DNA of 64,000 bases, taken from positions 538,068,315 to 538,132,314 of the forward strand of contig CM077115.1 in the NCBI GenBank assembly GCA_039619475.1, read 5' to 3'. The notes below the pieces were generated by a model. The model had not been told where the DNA came from, ran no database searches, and was given only the letters and a program-made list of their open reading frames with translations. The position numbers and the translations under genes are program-made. The stretch is from Icerya purchasi (Eukaryota; Arthropoda; Insecta; Hemiptera; Monophlebidae). Each line of letters opens with the position of its first letter. The stretch's first letter is position 1. Of this stretch, positions 11,525 through 22,479 are shown piece after piece.

Positions 11525-12370
11525 TCACCAGAAACAAGTAGTTGAAAAATGCAGAATGGAGGATATAAACCACAAGACATCCGTAGATAGGACCTCACAA
11601 CTGAATAACAAGTGGTTGATATCCTCGCGATACGCTGTGCTTACATAATCGCTACAATTTGAATGAAAATGGTTTCCATCGAAAAAATTAAGCCGCATTC
11701 TAGTATGACCTGAACGAAGTCTGTAGATAGTAGTGACAAAACGCCGATTTAAGTTAGCCGGGATAGAAGTGATATTATTATACCAAGGCATATTTGGTAG
11801 AGACGATTGGACAATTTCGTATGTCTTGCCTAAACTAGGCGAACTATTAACGAAGTTCTTTCAATCCAGACAGTTGTTCCTTTTAATCGTGTTCAAAAGA
11901 TCCGTAGATGGTATAAAGAGTTATATACATAAAATCCCGTTTAAGGCCGCTTCGTTAGCCGCTTGATCAGCTACATCATTGAAAATGATTCCGCGACGAC
12001 TAGGAACTCAACAGAACATTAACAGTACCTCCTTTATCTATAATTTGTGTGTATTTAAACTTAATATTGTAGATCGGTGGGTGACAGCGATAATTAAAAC
12101 TACTATAACTGATCGCCCAGAGGCTGCTGAGACTGTCTGAGCATATTAAGGTTTTTCTCTCAACATCCAATGATTTCAGTATAAAGTTACAAGCTTTATC
12201 AATAGCAAGCAGCTCGACCGTAAAAATCGACGCCTCAGGAGAGAGTTTAAATTTAAATATTAAGTTATTATCCACAATAAATGCATCACCCACTCCACTG
12301 TTAGCACCGCGGAACTTAGCGCCGTCTGTGAATATTTTTAAAAAAGAAGGATATTGAGATTCCGTTGTTT
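11525..12370 (-). pseudogene. LINE RNase H and C-terminal fragment
   Basis: Read leftward. From about 12340 it has KIFTDGAKF, GVGDAFIV, SPEASIFTVELLAIDKA and LICSDSLSSLWAI, the RNase H Asp and Glu positions. In another frame at 11791-11525 it has MPWYNNI, FVTTIYRLRSGHTRMR and INHLLFSCE, the Cys/His region that follows RNase H in I/R1-like LINEs. Two frames and a truncated 5' side show it is dead. It differs from the I-group family at 6575. Confidence 0.7.
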
Positions 12371-12479
12371 TGTAAAAAATAGGAGTTGATTGCTTGGTTT
12401 GAAAGAGGATCTCTATTTAAGTTGTTAAAAAGATTTATATTCATATCAATGCTGCATAGATATAATAGACAAGATTAAA

Positions 12480-13012
12480 AAAATTTATTTCAAATTAAGA
12501 TCACACTATATTCAAATATGTTCGGTTTCAAATATAAAGATAGAATAGTACTCTACAAAGCCATTTTCGGATCAATAACAGAATACTGCTCTACAGTATA
12601 TTTTCCAGTTTTACGAGAAAAAGACAAGAATAAGCTGTTAAAATTACAAAGGAAAATATTAATAGGAACAATCTCTGGTTACCGCACAATATCGTATACT
12701 TCAGTCAACATCATAGCAGGAATAATACCTATAGACTTAAAGGTAGAAACTGTAAACCAAATCAAAACATTGAAACAAGAAGAACTAAAATTTTCGACAA
12801 AAAAACGTTACGAAAACAGATCAATAAAATTAATTCAAGTAGTATACGACACTCTGGCAACTCAGATGTGATAAATCAAAAACTGGAAAAGTAACAACAC
12901 GGGAAATAGTTCCAAACTTAGAAGAAAGACTACAAATGAAACATTTTTATACCGATTATAACTTCACTCAATTTTTAACCGGACATACGGGAATAATAAT
13001 GGGGTGTCTATA
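12480..13012 (+). pseudogene. LINE RT thumb and C-terminal fragment (R1/I-like)
   Basis: Open at 12518-12871: RIVLYKAIFGSITEYCSTVY, KLLKLQRKILIGTISGYRT, SYTSVNIIAGIIPIDLKVE. This is the conserved end of RT in R1/I-like LINEs. A frame change near 12868 is followed by GKVTTREIVPNLEERL and FTQFLTGHTGI, typical of the region after RT. It starts close to, and points away from, the RNase H fragment at 11525-12370. Confidence 0.6.
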
Positions 13013-13470
13013 TGAAACGATTTAAAATTGCTGAAACAAACATCTGTAAAGACTGTAAAGAGACGATTAACATTCGATTTTCGAATGAAATAAGTTTAAA
13101 AACGAATGAGAAAAACGGAAAATAATAAAAAAACCAATAACCGAAATATGTAAAAAAAACTAACTTTTTAAATTTGATCAGCTTTGTCAACCATATAATG
13201 AATAACAAAACAAAACACATCAACAAATAATAACAGTAACAATCAGAAATTCTGGCTGAAAAACCGCAAGGTACAGCGGAGTAAATAAATAAATAAAATA
13301 AAAAAAAAAGGTGGTTTTCTGCCCCCCCCCCCGTAAATTTAATTAAACATTTTACTAGCGTAACAAAAAATGCGAGTTTTAAAAACGAACAGTTATCAAA
13401 TTAATAGAAACGTACGCCTTTGTTAACGAATTAAAAGTAATTAAAAATTTAAAGCTTTCACAGTGATTAC
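13013..13470. other. Non-coding stretch with homopolymers
   Basis: AT-rich sequence with an AAAT-rich run (13284-13309) followed by an 11-C run near 13321-13332. No gene seen. Confidence 0.4.
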
Positions 13471-13663
13471 TCATGATAAATAATTTTCGGAAACAACTGT
13501 GTTTTTAAAAAAAGACATTTATTCGCTTAACGTTTCGACCAGCTTACACTGGCCATCATCAGAAGTTGCTTCTGATGATGGCCAGTGTAAGCTGGTCGAA
13601 ACGTTAAGCGAATAAATATCTTTTTTTAAAAACACAGTTGTTTCCGAAAATTATTTATCATGA
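13471..13663. repeat. Near-perfect palindrome, 95-bp arms, 3-bp loop
   Basis: The left arm is 13471-13565, the centre is TTG and the right arm is 13569-13663. I find one mismatch (GACATTT versus the complement of AAATATC). The arms include TTCTGATGATGGCCAG ... CTGGTCGAAACGTTAAGC, which has the two conserved boxes of a hammerhead ribozyme around a self-complementary stem. The same box pattern occurs in the Penelope-like element at 44187-44221. The palindrome may therefore be two inverted terminal repeats of a Penelope-like element. Confidence 0.9.
13572..13605 (+). ncRNA. Hammerhead-like motif in palindrome arm
   Basis: Reads CTGATGA, then T, then GGCCAG, a six-base loop, CTGGTC and GAAACGTT. 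GGCCAG pairs with CTGGTC with one G-U. CTGATGA and GAAA are the conserved hammerhead core boxes. There is one base between box 1 and the stem, and stem III is not obvious, so activity is doubtful. The mirror copy is on the minus strand at 13529-13562. Confidence 0.4.
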
Positions 13664-14218
13664 ATTAAAAGTAATTTTAATTGTAAATAAGACAGCAAGT
13701 ACGCGTCAATGCGAGGCAACTAAATTTAAAAAAAAAAAAAAGTATCAAATTTAAGCGACAAAGGTAACCGTCAAAGGCGAAAAACAAACGGACGCGGTTC
13801 TAGAAATAAATCTTTGCCCAAGAGAGCAAGAAACGATCTGCCTCACAAATTCATTTCAACTTCATGCACATAGAACCAGACACCGTTTTCTATATATTTT
13901 CAACCTACGACGGTATCGAACTGTACAGCAATCTTTTAAAAAATGAAAGACAGTCAACGTTGTACATGAATCTGTTATGAACACTAATTTTTACACACTA
14001 TTAAACTTTACTAAAAAGTCGTAAGTCGAATGTCATTGAAGTATGAATGGTGCCCATTGTTTTTTTTTTTATAATCCTTTCTCCCTTTTTTTCTGATATT
14101 CTGCGTACATACTGATGTTTTTGTAGTAAATATACATTAAAAACGCGGCACAAGACATTAGGGTATCAAAAAGGCTTAATCTAGCACTGCAAACAATGGT
14201 TATTACGTTATATATACG
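13664..14218. other. Non-coding stretch
   Basis: No coding or element signal beyond A/T runs. A short (TA)n run at about 14206-14232 adjoins the LINE fragment. Confidence 0.4.
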
Positions 14219-14227
14219 AGTATATAT

Positions 14228-15240
14228 ATATATAGACTTTGAAAAAGCTTTTGATAGAGTACACCACAATAAGCTAATGCAAATGTTGGAATAGTTTGGT
14301 TTACATAACTGGGATATAAGACTGATAAAGAACCTATACTGGAATCAAACAGCATTTGTGCAGATTGGGAATAATGACTCACAACGGATTCATATCAAAC
14401 GTGATGTAAGACAAGACTGCGGGCTATCGCCAGTAAGAATTGGAGGTGAAATCTTAAACAATATTAGATACGCGGATGACACAGTGCTCGTAGCAGAATC
14501 ATTGCCTGGCCTCCAGGAATTATTAAATTGTGTCGATGAAATAAGTAAAAGATACTGATTTTCAATTAATATCGAAAAGACAAAGATGGTGATAAGTAGC
14601 AAAGAAAGATTGGACAATATACAGCTCAAATTATTAGGAAGAAACATTAAAAAGGTAGTCCGGTACAAATATCTGGGATGCTGGATAAATGAGAAGGCAG
14701 ACCCGGACGAAGAAATAAAGGTACGCATAGCGACAGCAAGAGATGCTTTCAGTAATTGGAAGAAAGTACTAACATCTAAGAACCTCACGATATCGCTGAA
14801 ATTGAGAGTTCTGAAATGCTACACATATGGTCACGGCTATTGTACGGATGTGAGACATGGACACTGAAAACGGCAATGATAAAAACACAACTAGACGCCT
14901 TCGAAATGTGGTTCTACCGAAGAATTCTTAAGATCTCATGAACGGAGAAGATAAACAATTTAGAAGTACTACTGCGTATTGATAAAAATCGAGAACTGGA
15001 GAATACAATAAAAAAGAGGAAACTAGAATACGTGGGACATATAATACGTGGCCCTAAATATCAGCTACTGAGGAAGACAATTTTACTTGGGCAGATCGGA
15101 GAAAAAAGATGGATTGGCTGGAAGAATACGAGACATGGTTTGAAGACATAAAAAATTAGACAAATTCAACAGAAGAAATAATTCATACAGCCAGGAATCG
15201 GGAAAAATGTAAAAACAATTATCTTCATGTCAACAGCCTG
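14228..15240 (+). pseudogene. Decayed RTE-like LINE reverse transcriptase
   Basis: Starts inside RT (IDFEKAFDRVHHNKLMQ). It continues with IKRDVRQDCGLSP, where a block of about 20 codons before IGGEILNNIRYADD is missing compared with the element at 1-2101. It keeps YADDTVLVAE, a KYLGCWIN segment and, after frame changes near 14860, FEMWFYRRILKIS and GHIIRGPKY. Stops and frameshifts are frequent. It ends in a short (TA)n tail near 15276. Same broad family as 27-2070 but clearly older. Confidence 0.75.
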
Positions 15241-15518
15241 AAGTCCGATGAAGGATATGGCACCTTAAAGAAGAATATATATATATAAATATCACATTAT
15301 TTCCTCAACCATTCGGTTAGTAGGCAACCTATTCGTACATTTCAGCTGCACAGATACAGTCGTGGATACTAGGTAATTATTATATGCAACGCGCATGTAC
15401 ACACACAAGACGTCTATTGTGTACTAACTAACGCGCATATGATGTACGTGGTGGTTGCCATTGCCTTCCACGTGACTATTAGAGAGTATTTAATTTAATT
15501 TTTCGTAATAACTTCTGT
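15241..15518. other. Non-coding stretch
   Basis: No gene recognised. It includes a TA-rich run at 15270-15290. Confidence 0.4.
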
Positions 15519-15589
15519 CGCCGCCCGGGATCGAACCCGAGACTTCTGTAACGGAAGCTAAGGGCCCTAAAAACTATGCTATCACGGCG
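15519..15589 (-). repeat. tRNA-like SINE head, minus strand
   Basis: The minus strand reads GCCGTGATAGCATAG ... CTTAGCTTCCGTTACAGAAG ... GGGTTCGATCCC ... GGGCGGCG. It carries a B-box (GGTTCGATCCC) with a matching T stem and a degraded A-box. The anticodon loop lacks U33, so it is not a working tRNA gene. It faces a similar unit at 15598-15669. Confidence 0.55.
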
Positions 15590-15597
15590 TGTGTAAT

Positions 15598-15669
15598 GTC
15601 GTAATGGCCTGACAGCCAAAGCGCTTGGCTTCCGTTTCTAAAGTCTCGCGTTCGATCCAAGGCTATGAC
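15598..15669 (+). repeat. tRNA-like SINE head, plus strand
   Basis: Reads GTCGTAATGGCC ... GCTTGGCTTCCGTTTCTAAAG ... CGTTCGATCC ... ATGAC. It matches the minus-strand unit at 15519-15589 at many positions (GGCTTCCGTT, AAGTCTCG, GTTCGATCC, GACAGAA), forming an inverted pair eight bases apart. Confidence 0.5.
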
Positions 15670-16054
15670 AGAATATGCACGCTAGTTAGTATACACCGGT
15701 ATATAGACACATTTTGGGCTGCATTTATAGTGCGATAACATGTGACCATAGCGAGTTGAAAATGTAGTCATGAGTGTTAGCGTCGCATAGAAATATTCAG
15801 CCGTGGGAGAATCGCATCGTTTTCACCGTTAAAATTTGCGCTCAAGAGAGCACGTTCATTGGATTTCAAGTCTTAGTTGTACGCCTCCCCGAAGAAGAAT
15901 CGCGTCCTTTTAAACACATTTACATATATGTCGTTTCTGTTTATATCAATTCCGTGTTACGGATGAAAAAAAAGTATACACTTTTCAAACAAAATCTGTA
16001 CAAGGAAATTAGCTGAATATATTTGTAATCAGTATTTTCGAAAATTACTCTTAC
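15670..16054. other. Non-coding stretch downstream of FAR exon 4
   Basis: Start of FAR intron 4 on the minus strand (donor GTAAGA at 16054). No further FAR exon was recognised here. Confidence 0.4.
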
Positions 16055-16203
16055 CTGGGAGTTATGCGTTGCAGTGCATCGTCATTGCAGCAATCGATCA
16101 ACGACATTAATGCTTCGTCGGTAACAGGGCTCTGGTAAAACGTTTCTTCCACGAATTGTCTTTGGGCACAGTTCGAATAGGCTGTAGAAAGGTATATGAA
16201 TGC
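16055..16203 (-). CDS. FAR exon 4
   Basis: The 149-nt exon lies between acceptor CTCTGCAG and donor GTAAGA, 146 bp downstream of exon 3. It encodes AFIYLSTAYSNCAQRQFVEE, the conserved FAR strand-5 region (F-x-H/Y-x-STAYSNC). It continues through ETFYQSPVTDEALMSLIDCC to ITP plus two bases of an Arg codon. The YxxxK catalytic tyrosine of FARs (in Y-T-x-T-K) normally lies in the next exon, which I could not find in 1-16054. Confidence 0.92.
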
Positions 16204-16349
16204 CTGCAGAGGAATAAATTACTGAGTAAAACTTATCCCGTTAACATAGCACAAACACAATTTTCGAAAAAGTGCAAATTCCTGGAAACAGTTATTTTTT
16301 TTCTTTTATTTTTCTATTATTAAATACATTTGAGACGATGGAGTAGTAC

Positions 16350-16598
16350 CTTAAGTTGTTTCATGTTTTTCGCTATTAACAGCAAATCTTTAGTCGCTCT
16401 AATATTAATAATTACGGCTTCACGCAGTGGCGCGTCGAACCTAACAGTAGCCGCCATGTGAAAGACTACGTCAATTTTTTCGATTAATAAGTCTTTATTG
16501 GCCTCCGATAAACCCAAATTCGGCTGCGAACAGTCTCCAGTTACCAAGGTTATTTTATCCATATAATTCGGACGTTCGGCTTTCATCTGATCGAATAT
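16350..16598 (-). CDS. FAR exon 3
   Basis: The 249-nt exon starts after acceptor ATTTCAG and ends AAG before donor GTACTA. It encodes 83 residues (about 71-153). These include ITLVTGDCSQPNLGLS, VVFHMAATVRFDAPLREA and NIRATKDLLLIAKNMKQLK, the central Rossmann strands of fatty acyl-CoA reductases. HMAATVRFD is the family's usual strand-4 signature. The reading frame has no stops or frameshifts. Confidence 0.93.
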
Positions 16599-16867
16599 CT
16601 GAAATGTATTCGCTTGATAAGCGGCTTTTTCAAAATATAACTACAAAAACAAGTACTTTTAATGGAAAAAAAAATACCTCTTCCACGGTCCCCCTGGAGA
16701 TTAACCCGATAGCATCGGACTCTATAGAGCAAAATAATGACATTTAGCAAACAGATGAAAAAAATATTACGTTAGCGCTGAGAGTAATTAAAAAAGTGAG
16801 GAATCTAGATCTGTCGAAAAGAGTAACGAGTAATTCGAAAAATAAGACTAACAGTCAAAAAGTAAGC
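16599..16867. other. FAR intron 2, start of TE-free part
   Basis: Sequence next to exon 3. A short stretch reading RGTVEE before GTATTT at about 16678-16722 mimics an exon end but was rejected because the true exon 2 is at 24771. Confidence 0.5.
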
Positions 16868-16970
16868 TCTGGTACACATTTTCTCATTAGGGGAACACTG
16901 TGTAGCGTATTCAGATTTCGACAGAATAAAATACAGGCTTGCCTAATAAGGCTATAAAAACCTCATAAAG
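16868..16970 (-). repeat. Mariner-like 3' end fragment
   Basis: The minus strand matches 23033-23130: TTTTTATAGCCTTATTAG, then TATTCTGTCRAAATCTGAATAC-like wording and AGTGTTCC. At 23033 this sequence follows the end of a mariner transposase remnant. This copy is therefore probably the terminal part of the same DNA-transposon family without its coding region. Confidence 0.5.
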
Positions 16971-17004
16971 ATAAGGAATATAATATTCTTCAGAACTATT
17001 CCTC

Positions 17005-19535
17005 ATGCGCAGATTTAGTAAGTGGCCGGAGCCTTCAAATTCTCATCCTCTCCTTACCCTTCCAACTTCAGTATTCCCGACGATAGCCTTTTTTCCTTTT
17101 GTTGATTCCGTCGCTCCAGCTTATGTTCCTTCTTTTGATGAATTGTACTCTTCTTTTCAGAAAAATTCTCCTCCCCACTTCCTAACTTCGACTTTAAATT
17201 TTAATGAATTACACAGTCTGTTCTTTCCAAATCATTCAGCCCTACTCCATGACTTGACGATATACCCTATCTCGCTCTTAAAAACCTATCTGAACATTCC
17301 CTTAGTTTTCTTCTTAGTCTTTTCAATTCCTCTCTTTCTAAGGGTATAACTCCTTCCTCCTGGAATTCTTTTATCGTCGTTCCCATTCCTTAAAAAAAAT
17401 CTTCCCTACGTCCTATTTCCATGACATCCTGCTTTAAAAAACCATTTGAGGGTATGCTTAACAAGCGCCTTGTTTGATGTCTGGAGCATAATAATATATT
17501 TCCTAACAATATGTTCGGCTTTCGGTCTGGTATTGGCCCTTCTGATTGTGTTAGTCTTTTCGTTTCTCACTTAGTCCCAAAAACATTTCATCTTAGCTTC
17601 ATTTATTGATGTCTTCTCTGCTTTCGATAATGTTCATCTTCCCACTTTAAGAGATAAAATGACGGTAATTAACATTCCAATCAGGTTCTCTTCCCTTATT
17701 ATCAATCTCATGTCGAAACGTTCTATCCATTTCACCTCTCCATCTCTCGATGCTCCAAGAAAGGTTTTTTTCGGAGGACTTCCACAGGGTTCCTCTCTCA
17801 GTCCTACTCTTTTTAACATCTATACTATCAGTATAGCGCTTCTCTTCCTTTAAATTCCTTTTCTTTATTCTTTGAAGGCGACATCCTCCTTTTTTCCTCG
17901 TCTAAAGATGTTTTAGCAGCCAATGAAGCTCTTAATTCGTCGCTTATTGTACTGGAACATTCTCCTTCATTAGTTCAATCTTTCGATTTCTCCCTCTAAG
18001 TCTTAGTATACTATTTTTACTCTCTGACCCTTTATAACCCTGCTTTGGTTAATCTATCCTTAAACAATACATCTCTTTCTCGTGTTAATTGCTTCTGTTA
18101 TCTCGGTATCCTTCTTAATGGTCATTTGTCTTTCTCTGAACATATTAGATATCTTTCTGCTTCTACTATTAAAAGGTTAAACTTGCTGAAAGCTCTGTCG
18201 TCAACTATATAGGGTGACGATCCCTATATTATTATTTCTCTTTATAAATCCATTACCCGTTCCAAATTTGATTATTGTTCTTTCATTTATGATTTGTACG
18301 TCTAAATCCCGTCTCTCTAAACTAAATGTAATTCACAACTGTTGCCTTCGTCTTTGTCTTCTACTCTTGTACACAGTCCTTCCTTTCGATTTATAATAGC
18401 TGGCGCTTTACTCCTAGCAAAACCCCTATTCCGGAATTTATTTCACATTGTCTTAGTTCATTTTGGCCGTCACTGATCTTTGTCATCTTCCTAAAGTATT
18501 TACTAAAAACCTCCCTCAAACCGTTACTAAACAGGTATTCTACAGCACTATCAATTCCCTATTTCCCTCTCATGTTACCATTTACACGGATGGTTCGAGG
18601 GGGCCCGGTGGTGTTGGTGCTTCCTTCATCCTTCCTGATTTTAACCTATGAGAATCTTTTCGCCTTCCTTATTTCTGTTCCATATTCATAAACGAATTAT
18701 TTGACTATCCTTCGCTCTATTATTTTCATTTCCTCGAATCACCTTTCCGCCAGTTTGTTAATTGTCTCTGATTCCTTAAGCGCCCTTCAGGCCATATCCT
18801 CTCCCCTTCCTGATCATTTGTGTGACTTTGTTATCCTCCGTATACGTTCACTCATTCATAATCTTTGCGCTCTCTATTCAATTAATATTGATTTGCTAAG
18901 GGGAACCTAGCCAATCGGGCATTTAGTAATGAGGTGGCTGATTCCTTGGTCCGGGCTGTTGCTTTTTCTCCTCTTTTATTAATGAAAATTCCATCTGCTA
19001 ACCTCTTATCGATATGTCAAAGCTTCCATATCAGATAATGGTATCGGATATTTACGCTTCCTCCTTTTCTAATGATTATTCATTTCATCTGTCTGTTCAA
19101 CCTACTCTCGCTCACTATTCATGGTTCCTTTTGCATCTCTCTCTTCGACGTCCCGATGTTGTTTCCGTTATTTGTATGCGTTGTTGCCATTCTTGCTGCT
19201 TTTCTCTAGATTTCGCTCTTCCCCGATTTCTTCTCCACACTGTCGTCCTCTTTATCCTGATGATGTAGTTATTTGCGACGCCGATGATCACGTGTTCTTC
19301 CAATGTTCATCTTTTTCTGTGGAGCGTTTTGCTTTGTATTTTTATTTGTTGAGGCTTGGGTTTCCTACTATTTATTGTGCTTCTTATATCCTTTCTTTTC
19401 CTTACCCACTAGTTATTCCTGTTATTTGTTCCTTTTTAGCAAAGATTTCTGATCGGATGAAAAATAACCGACCTCCTTCCTTTCTATTTGTTTCTGGCTA
19501 AAGGTCGTTCGTTGACGAGCCCAAAAAGAAAAAAA
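17005..19535 (+). pseudogene. Decayed I-group LINE (RT to RNase H)
   Basis: Pieces in several frames, close to the family at 32335-38953. Order: SVAPAYVPSFDELY (17100s), NMFGFRSGIGPSDCVSL (17510s), SAFDNVHLPTL (17620), GGLPQGSSLSPTLFNIY (17776), then a damaged catalytic box (FFEGDILLFSS near 17865, where the family has FFADDIL). The RNase H start is VTIYTDGSRGPGGVGASF (18570s). The last Cys/His region is DADDHVFFQCSSFS (19280s). It ends CTTGACGAGCCC-like (GTTGACGAGCCC) and an A-rich tail at 19515-19541. Many stops and indels; no function. Confidence 0.8.
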
Positions 19536-19542
19536 AAAAACC

Positions 19543-19725
19543 TGCATAGATACAACACGAATGGCAGTATAATGAAGATGAAAATGCCTTTACGACGTTC
19601 CGCCATTTATTTTTTGTATGCAAAAGGCAAAACTGCCGCCGAAATCTGCCAAGAAATTACACATGTTTATGACGATAATATAGTAGAGGAGGCAGTGATT
19701 TTTTTCAGTACTAATTTTCCCTGTC
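19543..19725 (+). pseudogene. Mariner transposase N-terminal fragment
   Basis: Reads MKMPLRRSAIYFLYAKGKTA then AEICQEITHVYDDNIVEEA, resembling the first helix-turn-helix of mariner-type transposases (RxxLxFxFxKGxxAxExxxxIxxVYGxxxxxE). The catalytic domain is absent. It sits just after the A-rich tail of the I-group LINE. Confidence 0.55.
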
Positions 19726-20039
19726 AGCAAACACCGATAGAATTATTCATCTAGTAATTCTAAGTAAAATTCCGGGGGGGGGGGTCCGATGAGTTGCCGC
19801 GGAAAATGCATTAGAACGTACAAATCCACTGCACTTTGTTTTTCCAGTGATAAAAATTGTTGTAGTAGTAAGAGATATACTGAAGGCAAATAAAAAAAAA
19901 ATAATAATCTGCCTAATCTGTGAGCATGGGTAATACGTCTAGCAGGTGGAAAACTGAAAAAAAAATCATCAAAACAAATTCCCTTTTTTTCGTAATTCTG
20001 AAAATTTATCGGATGATGGTCCATATTATAATAACAGTT
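19726..20039. other. Non-coding stretch
   Basis: Nothing recognised. A ten-G run lies near 19777-19786. Confidence 0.35.
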
Positions 20040-21730
20040 TGCAATCTGGCTTTTCACTTATCGTCCTTATAGTCGTTCCTCAGTCAACCTATCCGTGTGC
20101 TATCTTCCTATTCTTTTAGTTAGTTCCGTCTCCTACCTTCGCATTGTTCTTAACAGTAACTTGTCCTTTTACGATATCATCAGTTATCTTTATACGTCGG
20201 CTCTCAAGAGGGTTAATTGGTTGAAGGCTCTCGACTCCCGTAATTGCGGTGGGGATCCTTATATCCTTCTGATGCTATACAAGGCCACTATACTTTTTAA
20301 ATTCGATTATTTTAGGCTAGTGCTCCTAAATATCTTCTCCTTAAGCTTGATAAAATCCATAATATGTGTCTCTGCCTTTGTATCGGTGCCTTGAACTCCT
20401 CTCCTATTGCAGCCATTTTGGCAGAAATTGATTCCTATCCTTTATTCACCGGAAGACTTTATCTAGGTGAACGATTTTTGATCGAACGTCTTCACATTTC
20501 CAATTCCTACTTGCCTAATTCCTACTGGTGCATATTCAAAAACTGGCGTTTCTCCCCTCGTAAAATCCCAATCCTTTCCTTGATTTCTTCACGTCTCAAA
20601 TCCTTCTCTTCTTTTGTTGTATCCTACACCAAATGCCCTTATTTTACCTATAATTTCCCAGATTTTATTTACTCGCCCAGTTTGCTCTTTCTTCCTTCGT
20701 ATGTCAAGTCTCTTCCCTCTCCCGCTGATCATAACGAATTGAATTATGTTTTATCCTTGCTCTTTTCTGCTTATACTTTAATCATCACGGATGGCTCAAA
20801 GTCAACTTTGGGGGGTTGGAGCGGCTTTTACTCTGCCAGATTTCAGCTACTATTCTGAGACGTTCAAACTCCCCTCCTTCTCCTCCATATTCCTAGCCAA
20901 ATCTGTCGCAATCCTACAAGCAATCCCTTTTTTTATAGCTTCTACCAACAATATTATATCCAAGATTCTCGTATCTTCTGATTCAAAAAGCGCTTTACAA
21001 GCCATTGCTACTCCCTTTCCTAAACCATCTGCTGATCCTATCATTCTTCATATACGCTCCTTAATTTTACATCTATTTCATTACCACTCTTTGTCAATAT
21101 TGATCTATTGTGGATTCCTAGTCATTGTGGAATTTCGGGCAACGTGTTCGTCGACGCGTTGGCACGTTCGGCTGCTTCACAAGGTGGCTTTATTAGTCAT
21201 TTTCCAGCACAAAGTCTTCTTCCTCTTTCCTTTCGTTGCCACCGCGACTGATTGTTGGTCTGATCTCTATCCTTCTTCATTTTCTAATCCTGCTTCCTTT
21301 TACTTATTCATACAACCCATTCCTCCTCTTTTTCCGTAGTTCCTTAATTTCCCCAATATGATGCGGTCAACTATCTCATCTATAATTGGACTTCGGTTTA
21401 ATCACCTTGCTTCCTGCTTCGCTTTTCCGTTTCTCCATTACTCAGTCTCCTATTTGCCCGTTTTATCCGTCAGAAGCAATCTTCATTTGTCATTTTGCTT
21501 GAATGTCCTTCCATTTCTTCAGAACGCGCGATACTGTATTCCGGTCATTTGCGACTTATCCTACGCCTTACAGCGCTCACAGCATCCTTTCTTTTCCGTC
21601 TCCCTTGGTTATTCTTTTGTTAGCTTCATTCATATGTTCTGTTTCTAATATTTTTCCTTAATAATCATTAATGCTGTCTTACCTTGTGATTGGGTAACGT
21701 CCTTAGCCGACATGCTCAAAAAAAAAATAA
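20040..21730 (+). pseudogene. Decayed I-group LINE (late RT, RNase H, C-terminus)
   Basis: Begins in late RT: SYLRIVLNSNLSF, SALKRVNWLKAL, GGDPYILLMLYKATI. It continues with CLCLCIGALNSSPIAAILAE, YLGERFLIERL and IFKNWRFSPRKIPILSLIS. RNase H begins LIITDGSKS (about 20783) and changes frame within TLGGVGAAFTLPDFSYYSETF (20810s), with SSDSKSALQAI. The C-terminal region is in further frames, including IYCGFLVIVEF for the former IPSHxGI. It ends at an A-run near 21718-21729. Diverged from both other I-group families in the window. Confidence 0.78.
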
Positions 21731-22479
21731 ACAAAAACAATCTGGTTAATGCGGAACACCCAGGAAGCCTTGCCAGACTCGTCTAATGCTCGCCAGGCGA
21801 GCTTAATTCGACACGTTCGATATACGGGTGATTGGTATCATACCTACATGTTTTTATTATGAGAGTATTAAACAGTCAAATACAGAAAAGTAAATACACT
21901 TTATAGGGTGAAAAATTATAATTGGACAGATCGAAAAATATTTATTATTATGCATATCGAGTGATCGTAGGTAGCTTCGTGATTGTAAATTACAGCCAGA
22001 CGTGCATTTTCTATGAAATTATAGTATAATCTACCATGTGATGAATTTTCAAACCTTTGAAAATAAAAGCAAAAAGTTTCTATTTTTACAATTTTGAAGA
22101 TGCCGCCAGACTCATTTGCCAATTTCGAAAAATCAGACAGACTTGTTTTTAATTACGGTTTATGATAGTATCAATTTATACGTTAAATTTCAAGCGTGTA
22201 AAAATAAGAAATCGATCAAATTTTGGAATCCGCAAATTTTCAGTTAGACTTACTTTCCTCCATTTGAGATAAGCCAAGCTGCTATTTTCATAAATTTCAT
22301 GTTAAACTTTAGTAAATGTGAAATATTTATGACTGGGAAAGTAAGTGAACTTGTTTTGTTTTTTTTTTATCTTTTAAACCCATTCGAAAATTTTAGTCAG
22401 ACTCAAAAATTGTTGTTTTGTGTCACTAACGGAACAAACTAATTCATATACACCGACTGAAAAAATAAGTACTAAAAAA
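21731..22479. other. Non-coding stretch in FAR intron 2
   Basis: AT-rich, no coding signal. I see no recognisable element until the mariner remnant. Confidence 0.4.

Noticed and set aside
15519..15669. Possible functional tRNA genes
   Set aside because: The anticodon loop lacks U33, the acceptor stem is imperfect and the A-box is degraded; SINE heads are more likely.
15774..16016. 80-codon plus-strand open frame next to FAR exon 4
   Set aside because: No domain; lies in FAR intron 4 on the opposite strand.
16678..16722. Minus-strand stretch reading ...LISRGTVEE before GTATTT, first taken for FAR exon 2
   Set aside because: Frame and length do not fit exon 1 phase. The exon at 24771-24864 fits in sequence, splice sites and phase.
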